A DNA stretch of 64,000 bases, from positions 3,162,001 to 3,226,000 of the forward strand of contig NC_079243.1 of the NCBI RefSeq assembly GCF_028009165.1. Reading direction: 5' to 3'. The translations under genes were made by a program, and so were the position numbers. Of the stretch, positions 10,618 to 22,399 are shown in pieces; positions within the stretch are counted from its first letter, which is position 1; every line of letters starts with the position of its first letter. This DNA is from Akanthomyces muscarius (lineage: Eukaryota > Ascomycota > Sordariomycetes > Hypocreales > Cordycipitaceae). The notes beneath the pieces are model-generated. The model was not told the DNA's origin and searched no databases. It saw only the letters and a list, made by a program, of their open reading frames with translations.

Positions 10618-13600
10618 ATGACACGCTTTGTGATCAACAATATGACCTCGAAGCCGCCTAAAGTGCTCGTGGCAAATAGAGGTGAAATCGCCGCCCGGGT
10701 CCTCTCAGCAGCGCGGGAGCTGGGCATGCCAACCGTTGCCATCTTTGCCGCTGAAGACAAGTCTGCAGGGTATCATAATAGTAGGTATTCTGAAGAAGAT
10801 GAAAAGATTTGGCGATCAACTGATGACTTTTCCAGAAGCCGACGAAGCGCTTCCCGCTTGCGCTGAAAGTGACCGTACTCCTGTGTACGCCGACACTATC
10901 AGCTGCCGATGAGTCGCATCTAATCATGGAGTAGTGATGCGTATTTGAACGCCGATCGAATTGTGAAAATTGCCAGAGAGCAGCGTGTGGACCTCATGTG
11001 CGCTTGAGGTACTCTTCTAAATACCCCGAAGAATTGCTGACAATGTGTCCTCCAGTCATCCCGGATACGGCTTCCTCTCCGAGAATGCGGGCTTTGCCGA
11101 GCAAGTTCGTGCAGCAGGCATGAAATGTACGTTGTATCAACTACTAGAACACCCCAAAGTGTTGACTGGGTCTGTGCAGTTGTTGGACCGCCGACCGAGG
11201 TGATTAAGAAAATGGGCGACAAGGTGGCCGCACGCAAATTCGCACAAAGCCTTGCTATACCAACAGTAACCGGAACTGAAGACGCTTTAAAAGACGTTGA
11301 AGAAGCTTATGCATTCGCAGAGAGGGAAGGGTGCTGACGGTTCATGTCCCGTGCTGTTTGTAAAATAGCTAAAACTCCTCCGTTCAGCTGTGGCTACCCT
11401 GTCGTGATCAAAGCGAGTCACGGGGGTAAGAACCCAAGCGAGGAAGAAAAGCTCTACGTCAACTATTTAACACATCACTAGGCGGCGGGCGTGGAATGCG
11501 AGTCGTCCATCGAAAGGAAGCGATGGCCGACGCCATCTCAGAAGCGAAATCCGAAGCGGGCGTGGCCTTTGGCAGCGACGTAGTATTTGTTGAAAAGTAT
11601 GAAACCGAAAGACTCACGAAACAGAAAATCGATCGCTAAAAATCTTCGAATAGGTACCTTGGCCGACCGCAGCACATTGAAGTCCAGGTTCTCAGCGACG
11701 GACAGGGCAATCATATTCATCTGCATGAACGTGATTGTAGTATTCAACGCAAACATCAAAAAATTATTGAGATTGCTCCTGCAATGGGGATATCCGAGGC
11801 AGTCCGTCAGGGCGTCACCGACGCTGCTGTTCGTCTTGCGCAAGGCCTAAAATACGGTGTGTCGTGTGCCAATTTCATACCCTTCAATTTCAAGATTTGC
11901 TAATAAACCGACTAGAGAATGCCGGCACCGTCGAGTTTCTGGTGGAGGGCGAGAATTTCTATTTCATAGAGATGAACCCACGAATGTAGGTCTTTCACAC
12001 GAGCTGAGAATTTGCGACGCGCATTAATCCGGACTAGTCAGGTTGAACACACCATCACAGAGGAACTGACGAGGGTCGATCTTGTTGCAGCGCAGTTGCG
12101 CATTGCGTGCGGCGCTACTCTTAAGGATCTCGGATTGGTTCAGGATAAAATACTCCCCAAAGGCTGCTCCATCCAGTGTCGAGTCACCACAGAGATTCCG
12201 TTGGACGGCTTTGGCCCCGACAATGGAACGATCGGTCGGTGTCGGCTACCCGCTGGAAATGGAGTGCGACTTGATTACAGCGAGTGCTTTATTGGTGCCC
12301 AGATTGGCTCCTCTTACGATTCCCTCTTGCTAAAGTGTATCTGCACAGGCTCTGATCGTGCCTCCGCCATCAAGAAAGCGATTCGAACGCTGCGTGAAAT
12401 TGATATCCAGGGTATCCAAACCAACATTGACTTCTTGGTTCGGCTTCTTGAGCACTCGACCTTTTTGAGCGGTGCTTGCTGGACTTCGTTCGTAGACGAT
12501 ACTCCAGAACTGTTTGTTGTGGGTGGCGAAGTTGTGCCCAAGCAAGGCGTCCTGCGATTTTTGGCCGACGCGGCCGTGAATGGCAGCCGTATTCAGGGTC
12601 AAACGGTGCGAGAAGAGCAATAATCTCAAGTCATGGCGGAGCTTTTCTAATCGTACGCGACAGAAACCGCCAGCGCTCAAGAAGAACATTTTCATCGGAG
12701 AATTGATCGATCGAACTACTGGAGAGCAGATATCGACTGAAGATCCGTGCCGCGACGGATGGCGCAGCATTCTCCTGCGCGATGGCCCGCGAGAGTTTGC
12801 GCGACAGGTGAAAGCTCACCAGAAGACACTAATTACAGATACAACATGGCGTGATGGACAACAGTCTCTTCTGGCAACGAGAGTACGGACAAGGGATTTA
12901 GAGGCCATAGCCAAGCACATGAGTTATGCCTACAAAGACGCCTACAGCCTGGAAGCTTGGGGAGGAGCCACTTTCGATGTCATGCTTCGATTCTTGTATG
13001 AAGATCCCTGGCAACGTTTGGTAAGCTGCACTATAATCCATGACTTCAACCGTGCTGATAATAGTTACACGCACAGAGAAAGTTGCGAGAGCTTGTCCCG
13101 TACGTCTGTGGCCGCTGTACCCTTTTTGGTTCACCTGCTAAACTTTCTCGTATGCAGAAACATTCCGTTTCAGATGCTACTAAGAAGTACGAACGGGTTG
13201 GCATACTCGGCGTGAGTAAAGCGTGCCTCAATGTGCGGCCGTTTCTAATGACATTTGAGACTCCCAAAGAATGCCCTCTTCCACTTCGTCAGCTTGGCAA
13301 AGCAGACAGGCATCGATATTTTCCGCGTTTTTGACTGCCTCAATGACTTGGAGAATTTGAAGGTAGGAATCGAAGCGATTCACGCAGCCGGAGGTCTTGT
13401 CGAAGGAGCCATCATGTATACAGGTGATATGCTTGCGCCGGGCACCAAGTACGGCCTCGAGTACTACATGAAGATTGTCGACAGGCTTGTAGAGTACGAC
13501 ATCCATATAATCTCCATCAAGTCCATGTCGGGAGTCATGAAGCCAGCCGCAGGCCGTTTGATCGTGAGGGCAATCCGTGCCAAACACCCGCACATACCTA

Positions 13601-13994
13601 TTCATATGCATACCCATGATACGAATGGCACTGGCACCGCAAACTGCGCTTCATCGAATATTTTTATTAATTCACCACAGCGATGGCTGCACGAAAGCGT
13701 GAAAAAGCAAGACCAGACGTCAATAAAGAAGTGGCTTCTCCAATGGTTGGTCGTATCGTGGGTATCAAGAAGAACCCGGGAGATGCTGTGGAGGCTGGTG
13801 ATGTTCTGATCGCTGTGAGCGCAATGAAGATGGTAAGCGAAACTTTTTCTTTTCCTTGGCTGAGAGCTGTAACTGGTGGCTAACTAGAACAGGAGGTTCA
13901 TGTCAGTGCCCCGGTGCGCGGTCGCATAGCTTCCATTGCGGTAGCCGTTGGCGACATGGTTGAAAAGGAAGACTTGCTGGCGCGAATCGAATAG
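10618..13994 (+). pseudogene. Pyruvate carboxylase paralogue, internally deleted
   Basis: Starts with KVLVANRGEIAARV, the biotin carboxylase N-terminus, and continues through HPGYGFLSENAGF, the ATP-grasp loop GGGGRGMRVV, HIEVQVLSDG and EMNPRIQVEHTITE across many small GT-AG introns. The carboxyltransferase domain begins normally (DTTWRDGQQSLLATRVRT, CWGG-like AWGGATFD, then HMHTHDTNGTGTA at about 13641). There it stops: the next codons are unrelated, and after an intron-like 3' end at 13680 the frame resumes in the biotinyl domain with VSAMKMEVHVSAP and ends at 13994. Roughly 370 residues expected in this family are absent. A second defect near 10905-10941 has no workable intron between YADTIS and YLNADRIV. 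The parent enzyme makes oxaloacetate from pyruvate. This copy looks inactivated; a shortened biotin carboxylase protein is the alternative. Confidence 0.8.
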
Positions 13995-14198
13995 TCCGCC
14001 AAGATATCGCGCGACCTGGTTACGACAACATTGAGTAGCAAAAAAAGCGCCGCTGCGTAAATGGGCTGAAAGATGAAATGTGGCGACTTTGTAAGAATGA
14101 CAGTCTTGCGCGCCAGGACAAAGCTTGCTGCGTGGTTCGGTCTGTACATTGACAGTACAATTTGAGCCCGGCTCCTCGAAAGAGCCAGTCTGAATGAT

Positions 14199-14870
14199 TC
14201 AATCCTGATACCTTTTTGTGACACCTCCAGAAACCTTGTCTCTTCTTGGACCCTTCAGTCCTTTTCTCTTCTTCCTTCGAGTTCCACGCCCCCGGGATCC
14301 AGGCACCCGAAGATGTTGCAGCAAAGATGCTAGGTATCCGCCATCTTCCTTTGCTTCGTCCTTGTCAATTCTATGCTCATCTTGTAGCGTGTAGGCGCGA
14401 AATGCTTCAAAGTCTTTCCAAACTTTGACCTTTGGCGGCGTCGGCCGCACGTCAATCATGCGCCGCACGTCAATCAGATCTATAATGTTGACCAGCGTCT
14501 TCTTCAATTCCCTTTTGCATTCTGGAATGGTATCGTAGCAAGGCAGGCCGACCTCGTCGCATAGAGCTCGGTACCCCATGAGTTCATCTTCTTCGGTGAC
14601 AACGGCTGATATCGATGACGCAGCGGGTAGCTGCGCTGAGGCTGCAGGTAATTGCGATGACGAAAAGTAGTGTGTCTTGATCTCGGCCCGCATAGCAATG
14701 GTACGCTCCGTGGTATATTGCTGAGAGCCCGGGACCCATTCCTGGGACGCGGCGAGCCGTTTGAACTCGTCGTCGAACGGCGCGGCATCGTCGGGGGTGA
14801 ATTTTTCGAACTGGGCGAAATGCGATTGAGAAGAGGGCGGGATTTTCATCTCTACCCCCGTGTCCGACAT
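14199..14870 (-). CDS. Conserved hypothetical ascomycete protein
   Basis: Single exon, 223 residues. The ATG at 14870 was chosen because an upstream in-frame start adds a poor extension. The N-terminus (HFAQFEKFTPDDAAPFDDEF, then QEWVPGSQQY) and the stretch around FEAFRAYTLQDEHRID resemble a family of uncharacterised ascomycete proteins that I recognise only as conserved. The C-terminus is strongly basic (Arg/Lys-rich, RGRGTRRKKRKG), suggesting nucleic-acid contact or nuclear localisation. No enzymatic motif is visible, and the function is unknown. Confidence 0.7.
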   Translation of the reverse strand: MSDTGVEMKIPPSSQSHFAQFEKFTPDDAAPFDDEFKRLAASQEWVPGSQQYTTERTIAMRAEIKTHYFSSSQLPAASAQLPAASSISAVVTEEDELMGYRALCDEVGLPCYDTIPECKRELKKTLVNIIDLIDVRRMIDVRPTPPKVKVWKDFEAFRAYTLQDEHRIDKDEAKEDGGYLASLLQHLRVPGSRGRGTRRKKRKGLKGPRRDKVSGGVTKRYQD

Positions 14871-15660
14871 CTTGTCAGTTGTCTCTATCGTGAACTCTGT
14901 AATTAATTGCAAGTCGCGAGATGTGAACAGGAGACGCGTTCACAGCCTGGCTCCTAATTTAACTTGACCCCTGTCCATCCAGCCCCGTCCCCATCCCGAC
15001 ATCGGATGCATACACGGCGTTTGCAGGGCAATTTTATGTTTTCAAAGACATCTTGCCATATCAATGAAAGAACGGACTTCATCCTTTCCCCAGCTGCCGA
15101 TAACATCCTCAGAATAGCTGCACTGAGGCAATGAGGGCATTGTGATAACGTTTCCCCACGCCCCCAACTACCCAGGAACTGCCGATCGCCAGCCTCGTTT
15201 GTTAGCGCGGGTGCCTACTTTAAGGCCGCAGTTGGCCATAACAAGCTAACAAAAAAGGTAATCGCCAAGTAGAAAGGGTGCGCGGCCAAGATTTTGTTCC
15301 TATGTTGACCGTTGACAGTGGTTGAATTGGCTCGCATGGTCTGTCGTTGTGCTCAGTGTGCCTGCGCAAGCCCGCAGGCCCCAAGCCTTAAACAGGCTTC
15401 AGCGGTCTAACTATGTCGTTTTGGGCGAGATCACGAGGCCATTCGGCATGCTCGTCAGTGCTTTTCTTCCAATCCGCCGAGGGCAGCCTGCTAGGCAGAG
15501 ACGTGTGGGGGGCGGCTGAATGCCTAGACCAGCCGCGAATCAGCCTCGCTCAGAAGTTTCCAGGGGGATAAATGAGAAACGTATTTCTTCATTTGAAAGA
15601 GTAGGAAAGGACTCAAGCTGATACTCTATCGCAAATCGAACCAGTCTCGAAAATTTGATC
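14871..15660. other. Divergent intergenic region
   Basis: Carries the promoters of the leftward hypothetical gene and the rightward DUF4246 gene. No other coding signal was found. Confidence 0.55.
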
Positions 15661-17827
15661 ATGGAACTTCAAGAAGAGAAGATGTCTACAGACAGCTTCA
15701 CAGAAGAGCAAGAGCAGGCGTTCAGAGCCTGGGTGGACCGATTCAACTGGAACTCACGGCCATCGCTGAAGCAGGCCAACGACTTTTTGAGACTCAAGTT
15801 TTCGCTATCGTTCCCCGAGGATGCATTGACTGCAATCATTGATGAGATGTTCATTGTGAAAGACCCTCCTTCAGCCCGGGAATTATCTCCGTCTCCCCCG
15901 CTCCCACTTCAAAGCATCGAGCCTGGTACGCCCCCTCACACGGGCAAAATCAAATTGCGCGGTTACGGTATGAGCATTACACATCGCTATCCAGGCCAGA
16001 AGGATGTCGAGTTCCCTGTCCTGGTCGCCGACAGAGAAGCCGGTTGGAAGGCGCAGACTCTCCTCATCCGAGAGTACTGCATGCTGGAGGCTATAGAAAG
16101 CCTCACGAACAAGCCAGAGTGGTGGCGCAAGATCCGCGATCCTGAAATTGCGGCAAAATGGAGGGCAGAGATGCTGGCGATGGATTGGGACGGGTTTCAT
16201 TCACACGCAGACTTTACGCCAAATATGGCGGATGCGGTTCGTTTCCTTCCAAGACTTGTTCGCGTAAGCCTTTTGTTAACACCATGTGCAGTGTATCGAA
16301 GAGTTGCTCTTAAAGGCAGACATGTACGAGAAAACTGGTCTGATTCCCGTCTTTGACTACTCGGCATGCGTTCTCAAGTCAGACAGCCTGCTTGACGCCG
16401 ATCTAACGAGTAAGCTTGCTGAACAAGTGAAGCCTCTGGAAGACGTGCCGGAGGCGGCAAAAGACTGGCATCCTGGAAGCGACAACAAGGTGCTTGATTT
16501 GGTTCACCCGTCTCTGTGGCCGTTGGTATTCGGCAAGACACGCATCATGCCGGATCACGAAATTGGCCTGAACGATTGCATGCGCTTCATCGGTGCCGGT
16601 GACGTGATCCCCAAGCCGAAGGAGAGCGAGAAGCAAACGTCCACCTTCTGGAACGACCGTAACGTTGCGACATCATCAGTCAACTTTCAGTGGCTGCCGT
16701 GCAATGTGGAAGTCGGCCAAGACGGCAACGCACGCATCACAAGCTACATCAACAACCTGCATCCTGTTGAGCACAAGGGTTTGTATCCGGTGATTGAAGA
16801 ATTCATCTCAAAATCGCTTCCTGCTTGGGACTTTGTGTATCGATGGCCCAAGGAGTTTCCGTACCAGCGTCTGTCAACCATGGAGGCCGGCCCTGAATGC
16901 ACAGTTCCCGAGCTGTGCGAAGCGTCGTATGAATGCACTCCGGCCAGCCGGCCCTTGGAAGAGGGCGAGGCGGAAAGGGAAGAAGACGAGGAATACGAAG
17001 ACGACTACGAAGGATCCGCACGCGAGCAGCTCGACACGAAATGGTTCTCCGAGACACATCCCTTGAAACTCCCCGACGACAAGTCTGATTTTCGCTCCAC
17101 CGACGCCTACAAGGGCAAGGTCAAGACGACGGGGTTCTTCGACAACGCCAGCCGCCTCCAGGTCATTGTCAAGCTGGCCAGCATCCACCTCACCCCCGAG
17201 AGCCCGCGCTACGACGGCGGCTCGTGGCACGTCGAGGGCCAGCACAACGAGCACATTGTCGCCACGGCGCTGTACTACTACGACAACGACAACATCACCG
17301 AGTCGCTGCTCTACTTCCGCACCTCGGCCGACTCGGAGGAGCTGAGTATGAACCTAAACTACATGCAGAGCGACGTGCGCTCCATCGCGCGGACCTTCGC
17401 CGTCGAGCAGAGCCACGAGGCCAGCACGCTGCAGGACGTCGGCTCGGTGACGACGCGCGAGGGCCGCGCCGTCTTCTTCCCCAACCTCTTCCTGCACCGG
17501 GTCGCGCCGTTTGAGCTGCAGGACGGGACGCGCCCGGGCCACCGCAAGATACTGGCGCTGTTCCTCGTGGACCCCAAGGTGCCCGTCATCTCGACGGCCA
17601 ACGTGCCGCCGCAGCAGCGCCACTGGTGGCCCGGGGAGGGGTATGTGAGGGAGCAGTTCCCGCTGCCGGCCGAGGTTGGGGAGATGGTGCTGGGGAATGT
17701 CGACTTTCCGTACGGCGAGGCCGAGGCGAAGCGGATCCGCGAGCAGCTGATGGCGGAGCGCAGGACCGAGCAGGCGGACTTTGTGAGCAACCTCAAGTCT
17801 GTGGAGTTTGGGTTCTGCGAGCATTAA
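15661..17827 (+). CDS. DUF4246 domain-containing protein, probable oxygenase fold
   Basis: Two exons, 15661-16236 and 16292-17827, give 703 residues. A GTAAGC donor at 16264 would also keep frame but leaves a 28-nt intron; I chose GTTCGT at 16237, which gives a normal 55-nt intron and the family-like join MADA-CIEELLLKA. The protein has the long DUF4246 architecture, with an acidic stretch (EEDEEYEDDYE) in the middle. Near the C-terminus SWHVEGQHNEHI, then FFPNLFLHRVAPF and RKILALFLVDP, look like the H-x-D/E...H and Arg positions of a 2-oxoglutarate/Fe(II) oxygenase jelly roll. That enzymatic reading is inference; the family has no assigned reaction that I know of. Confidence 0.85.
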
Positions 17828-18516
17828 ATGGTGTTGTGATGAGACGGCGACTGGTGTGAACTGGTAGCAAGTTGGAAACCAGGGAGAGTCAAGCAATAGT
17901 GACCCATCTTTGCCCACTGGAAGATTGAATAAAGAATGATATATTGTAGCTCCCTCGCGTAAAATAGTCCCCGGTGACATTGGACTTGAAAAATCGACAA
18001 GGCCCAGTGCCCATGTATGAAGATGCTAGTTTGAGGATTTCCGCCTCTCGATGTCGGAGCTGCTTTATGAACCGATCGCGTTTATGGTAGACCAAACGGT
18101 GCTAGTATCTTTGATTTGCTTTTGGACAGATTGTTCATCTTGGAATAGTTGCTATGCTAAATGAGTGGCGATAGCCACCTGCAGCCCACACGATGACCAG
18201 CGTAATTGATGTTACTAAATTCGGACTATTTTCTTTTTTAAGAAAAAAAAGTCACTTTATTTTTGCCCTTCACTTGACCTTCTTTACTTCGCAAGCTTTA
18301 CCATTTCTCCGACCGCCACCAGTACATTGGTGCGTGGCGTCCTTTAGGCCCAAATGCCCGCTATACTTTTCCAAACAGTTTCAGAGATAATCTCCAGACG
18401 TTAAATCGACATGCTGTTAACAAACCCTACACACTTTGTTCCAATTTCATCTCGTCTCCCCCCAGAATCTAGCCATGCGTCTTATTGTCGACAGTTCCAA
18501 CGACAGCGACCGCGGA
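17828..18516. other. Convergent intergenic region
   Basis: Lies between two converging 3' ends. No gene is seen; the stretch is AT-rich with short A and T runs and should contain both 3' UTRs. Confidence 0.55.
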
Positions 18517-21500
18517 TCATGCACCTCTTTGCCTTTTGGAATTCTTTATCTTGTCGTCGTAAATCTCTTCCTGAAGACGCCTGCTCCTCAGACTATTCAG
18601 TTCCTTCACCAAGCAAGCGGCAGCAATGACGCGAAAGCTCTGCAGCTCGCCCGTCCCGCGATTTGTCGACTTTACTCCTTCTCCAGCTTTGATGCAGCCT
18701 ACAACCAAGCACGCCCAGGACAAACGAATTGCCTTGTGCTCGTTGGGACTATCGTCGTCGCCTTCATCGCCGAAACTCGCCGCAGCTTCGTCGCCTTGGT
18801 CGATCCCGTCGCGCATGAGCTTGGTGATCCATGTCATGACCCTGTCGCTCTCCTCTTTCAGCTGGATAGACGTCTCGCGCTGCTGCCGGGACTGCACACC
18901 CTTTTTGTTGAGAATCGAGCCGCAAAAGGCCTCTGCTTCGGAAATGCAGTTTCTCGGATTATCGGAAAAGTGCCACATGCTGTCCGCTATTGAGTCCTCA
19001 TAACTGTCCAACGTCAGACTGAGCGCGTATGGCCGGGTGGATGGAAGCAGGCAGACTCACAGTGCTCGAATCTTCAAGGCTTGTTTAAAATGATGACTGT
19101 AGTAAGTCCTGATTCCGAATGAACGCATATCAGTACGAACTCGTCCCATCAGCTGCGCCCATACCGACGGACCGTCTGTCGTGGTGGGCCTGTGTATGTC
19201 TTCCTTCCAGATCTTCTTCTCATCAATGCCATGATACAGCCGGCCTAGTATCTTTTGCGATTCATGATACCTTTGTTTGACAATGCCCATGCCGTTTACG
19301 TCCTCATAATCGTCCTCTTCAGCTATATGGCTGATTTGGCCAAGATCGTAGACATGGAGTGGAGGCGCGGGGGCGAGGCTTTGCATCAACGTTAGCCATG
19401 GCCCAGTAGGACAGCTCTGGCCGTCAAGAGGATTGTCACACTTACAAGTCGGGACGCGAGCGCGGCGCCCGAGGCATCTCTCGCCAATCCACTGCAATAC
19501 CAGTCTTGGAATAGTCGACCGCAGTTGAGTGGAGCTCGGCGAGCTCAATGCATTCGAGGTCAGCAGTCCCTTCGTCTTGGACGTCTGCAAGAATCTGATG
19601 CCTGATTGCAATTAACCCCAGAATGTCTGACTTCATAAAGTCAATAAAGAAGTCCGCAATGTCATGGCGGGTAACTGCCCTATTAAGGGACGGGGCGACC
19701 ACGCGTGCATAATCGGCAGCTTCATAAACCCTCCCGGGTCGAGCGCGAGGGTCCCAAATGACATTGTACAGGTCTCCGTCAAGGTCTCCACCACTCAGCT
19801 GGCTAGGTAAATCGCGTGTACCTTTCTGGCTGAATACAATGCAGTTTCTCAGTCTCCTCAAAGGATGCGATTGGGGGGGCCTCACCATTTTCACGTATTG
19901 AATGTCGCCCGGGTGGAGAGCTGGGGATCGCGTGACGATAATGGGACCATCGGTCAAAGTGGCGTCCATAAGCTCGCCGCTCTTACCTCGTCTTTCGTCG
20001 AAGCAGACGTAAACTTCCTTTTCCTTAAGAAATCCAGTCTCGTCCATGACTCCAAAAAGCGTTACGCCTTTCGGGACCGGGATCCGTGCTTTGTGTTTGA
20101 GCAACCGCAGTTCACGCAGGACAACGTGCTCCACGACAGACTTGAGGAACGCATCGCAACGGTAGTCGATATCCATCTTGTCTAGCTGCTTTATGAACGA
20201 CGCTAGGTTGATGGCATTGCCGATATCCTGATATTGTAGGAAAGTGCTGGTATTGAGAGCCGTAGCAGTAACGCCGCGTAGAAACTCAAGCGCGTCATTT
20301 TGGAGTGCCAGGAACCATGAGTCGTTAGTCTCCATGTCTTCCAAAATTTTGATCATTTAGCGATTAAGGACCAGCCGCAATGGCCGCGACGCTACATCGC
20401 AGATTCCGAGCTCTCGTAGATCTCTGCTGGGAAACTTCATCATTGATTCCTTGCGCACGCAAATGACCTTGCCCTGCAATGTCGGATCAAACACAAGTAG
20501 TCCTTTGACGCCCGCCCAGCGAATTTGAAAGCATGTGGCGTCAACAGAACGCTTCGGCAGCGCATCCCAAAGTTCTTGCATGGCGCCCCACGATATCGTA
20601 CCGACGCCATCGCTAAAGACACGCTTGCCGTCTGGCGATTTGACGTCGGGAATATAACGAACGTGAATGTTGGCTTTGAACAAGTCAACAGCGTATGGGG
20701 TTTCAGAGAACGCTTGGCCAATTCGAGCTGCGCATTTTGCGGGAACGCGAATGTCGCTGAAGTCGCCCAGAACTGCGAGGATCGTGTCGCGGCTCTGAAG
20801 TTGGCCGTTTGCGGCGACAAATGGCGCCATGAACCAGGTCGAGTGGGAACGGAGCGATGAATGCGAAAATCCCAGAAAAGAGAACTGTCTTCCAGCAATC
20901 CGAATCCCATCCACGAGAACCTCGCGGTATCGCTTGTACACAGTGTCGTTTGAAACCTTTGGACTGAACGTAAGGTCTTGCCCATCTTCATCACAAAAGG
21001 AAACGCGGAGAAACATATCGTCGCGATCGGGAAACATTCGTAAAACTCTGTTTCGGCTCTCTGCATCGGGCCCCTGAAGAAAAACGCGCGTTGGAGTAAC
21101 CATGGCTTTGAAGACCCATGTTTGATGCCGCGGTAACGTTGGGCCATACAAGCCAGACCTGGACGAATCCTGATTGCGAAGATCAATCTCTGCTCTCACC
21201 ACACTCTCCACAAGGGCGTCTGGATCAACTTCCGTTGGGTCTGTACCCGGAACAGGATACGGTACTCTCTGTAGCAAACGCTTCATCGCGTCGACCGTGA
21301 ACAGTGGTGTCTCGCCTTTCCATGCGGAATTGCTGGTTCTTCTCTCAAGAATTTCGAGCACACGAATTCCACTGTATGGGTGTAGGTAGTTATTCCAAAC
21401 AAGGGTTTGAACTTGAAAGAGGATCGGAAATGGGACCATAGGTTTTCTGTTGCTCCCGAGGCTCTGTATTTTGCCCTCGAACGCTCTCATGCCTGTAGTA

Positions 21501-22399
21501 TAATCCTCTTCAATGGGCTGCAGGAGAGATTTGAGCGGTATGCTGTAGTAGTTTAGGGGCAGGATATCGCGAAGTCGGAGAGCACGGACTGCTTCGTCGT
21601 AGTCGCCAGAAAGTGTCAATTGGTAGACCAGGCAATGGGCCACATATTTGGAATGCCCTGCCCAGGAAGGAAAGCTTGTTTGTCGCTCCCACCTTCTACT
21701 ATCGCCAGAAGATCCCGTAATTTCGGCGAAGAATTTGGGCGGATCCTCTAGGATAAGCGTTATACTTTGCGACCCGCGGTCTAGGACGAGCTCTTGGATT
21801 GTGTGGTATGGTACGTCCATTCGAATGCTCTGCCCACTGTTCACCACCAAAGATTGAAGTCCAAACGTGGCATGGCCACTAATCTGATGGTGTGTCTGCT
21901 GCATATACTTCAATTCCATTCTTGGCTGCGCAAAGATGATTTTGCCACTGGAAAGTTGCCTGAGGCGACATATGATGGCTGATGCTCGCTGGCCCCTGTC
22001 CGGCTTCGTTTGTCGCTCTTTGGACTCGTGTCTAAGGTGTCCCAGCGTCTGGGGATTCACTTTTCTTCTGCTCTTCTCGACATATATTGGCGTCGAGAGG
22101 AGGAGCAGCCGCGCAACAGCTGGGGTGCGATCACGGGGCGGAGCACCATGACCATCACCAGGCGATGGCGACGCAGCAGACACTTGAGTTTGGCGTTGCG
22201 GGGCGCTGACCTTGCCGTGTTTCTTTAGGAACTTGACGCCATCGCTTGCCTTGAGAAATGAGATCCAGGCCACGGGCTTCCGCTTGGGCTTATCAACAAC
22301 CCAGTCGACGATGCCGAGAGCATTCAAGAGAGGCTTGAGCTCGGTTTGTAGATTGCCGTCCGTCAAGCTGAGGGGGACATTGCTCAAGAAGACCTCCAT
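18517..22399 (-). CDS. RNA-dependent RNA polymerase, interrupted by one in-frame TAA
   Basis: Exons 22399-19446, 19378-19061 and 19003-18517 give 1252 codons. The N-terminus looks like an RNA-recognition fold (MEVFLSNVPLSL then VAWISFLKASDGVKF). The cellular RdRP core (PF05183) follows, with SDGVGTISW, the RxxGxKG-like WAGVKGLLVFDP, and the catalytic DLDGD at 19786-19772 (codon 872). Such enzymes make double-stranded RNA for quelling or meiotic silencing. The oddity is codon 681, at 20359-20357: a TAA sits between LRLVLNR and MIKILEDM in the same frame. Families normally have NRQMIKILED here, so a CAA-to-TAA change explains it. No GT-AG intron can remove it. Everything else is open. It may be a recent pseudogene, a readthrough gene or a sequence error. 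The N-terminal RRM favours the non-QDE-1 group, weakly. Confidence 0.85.
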
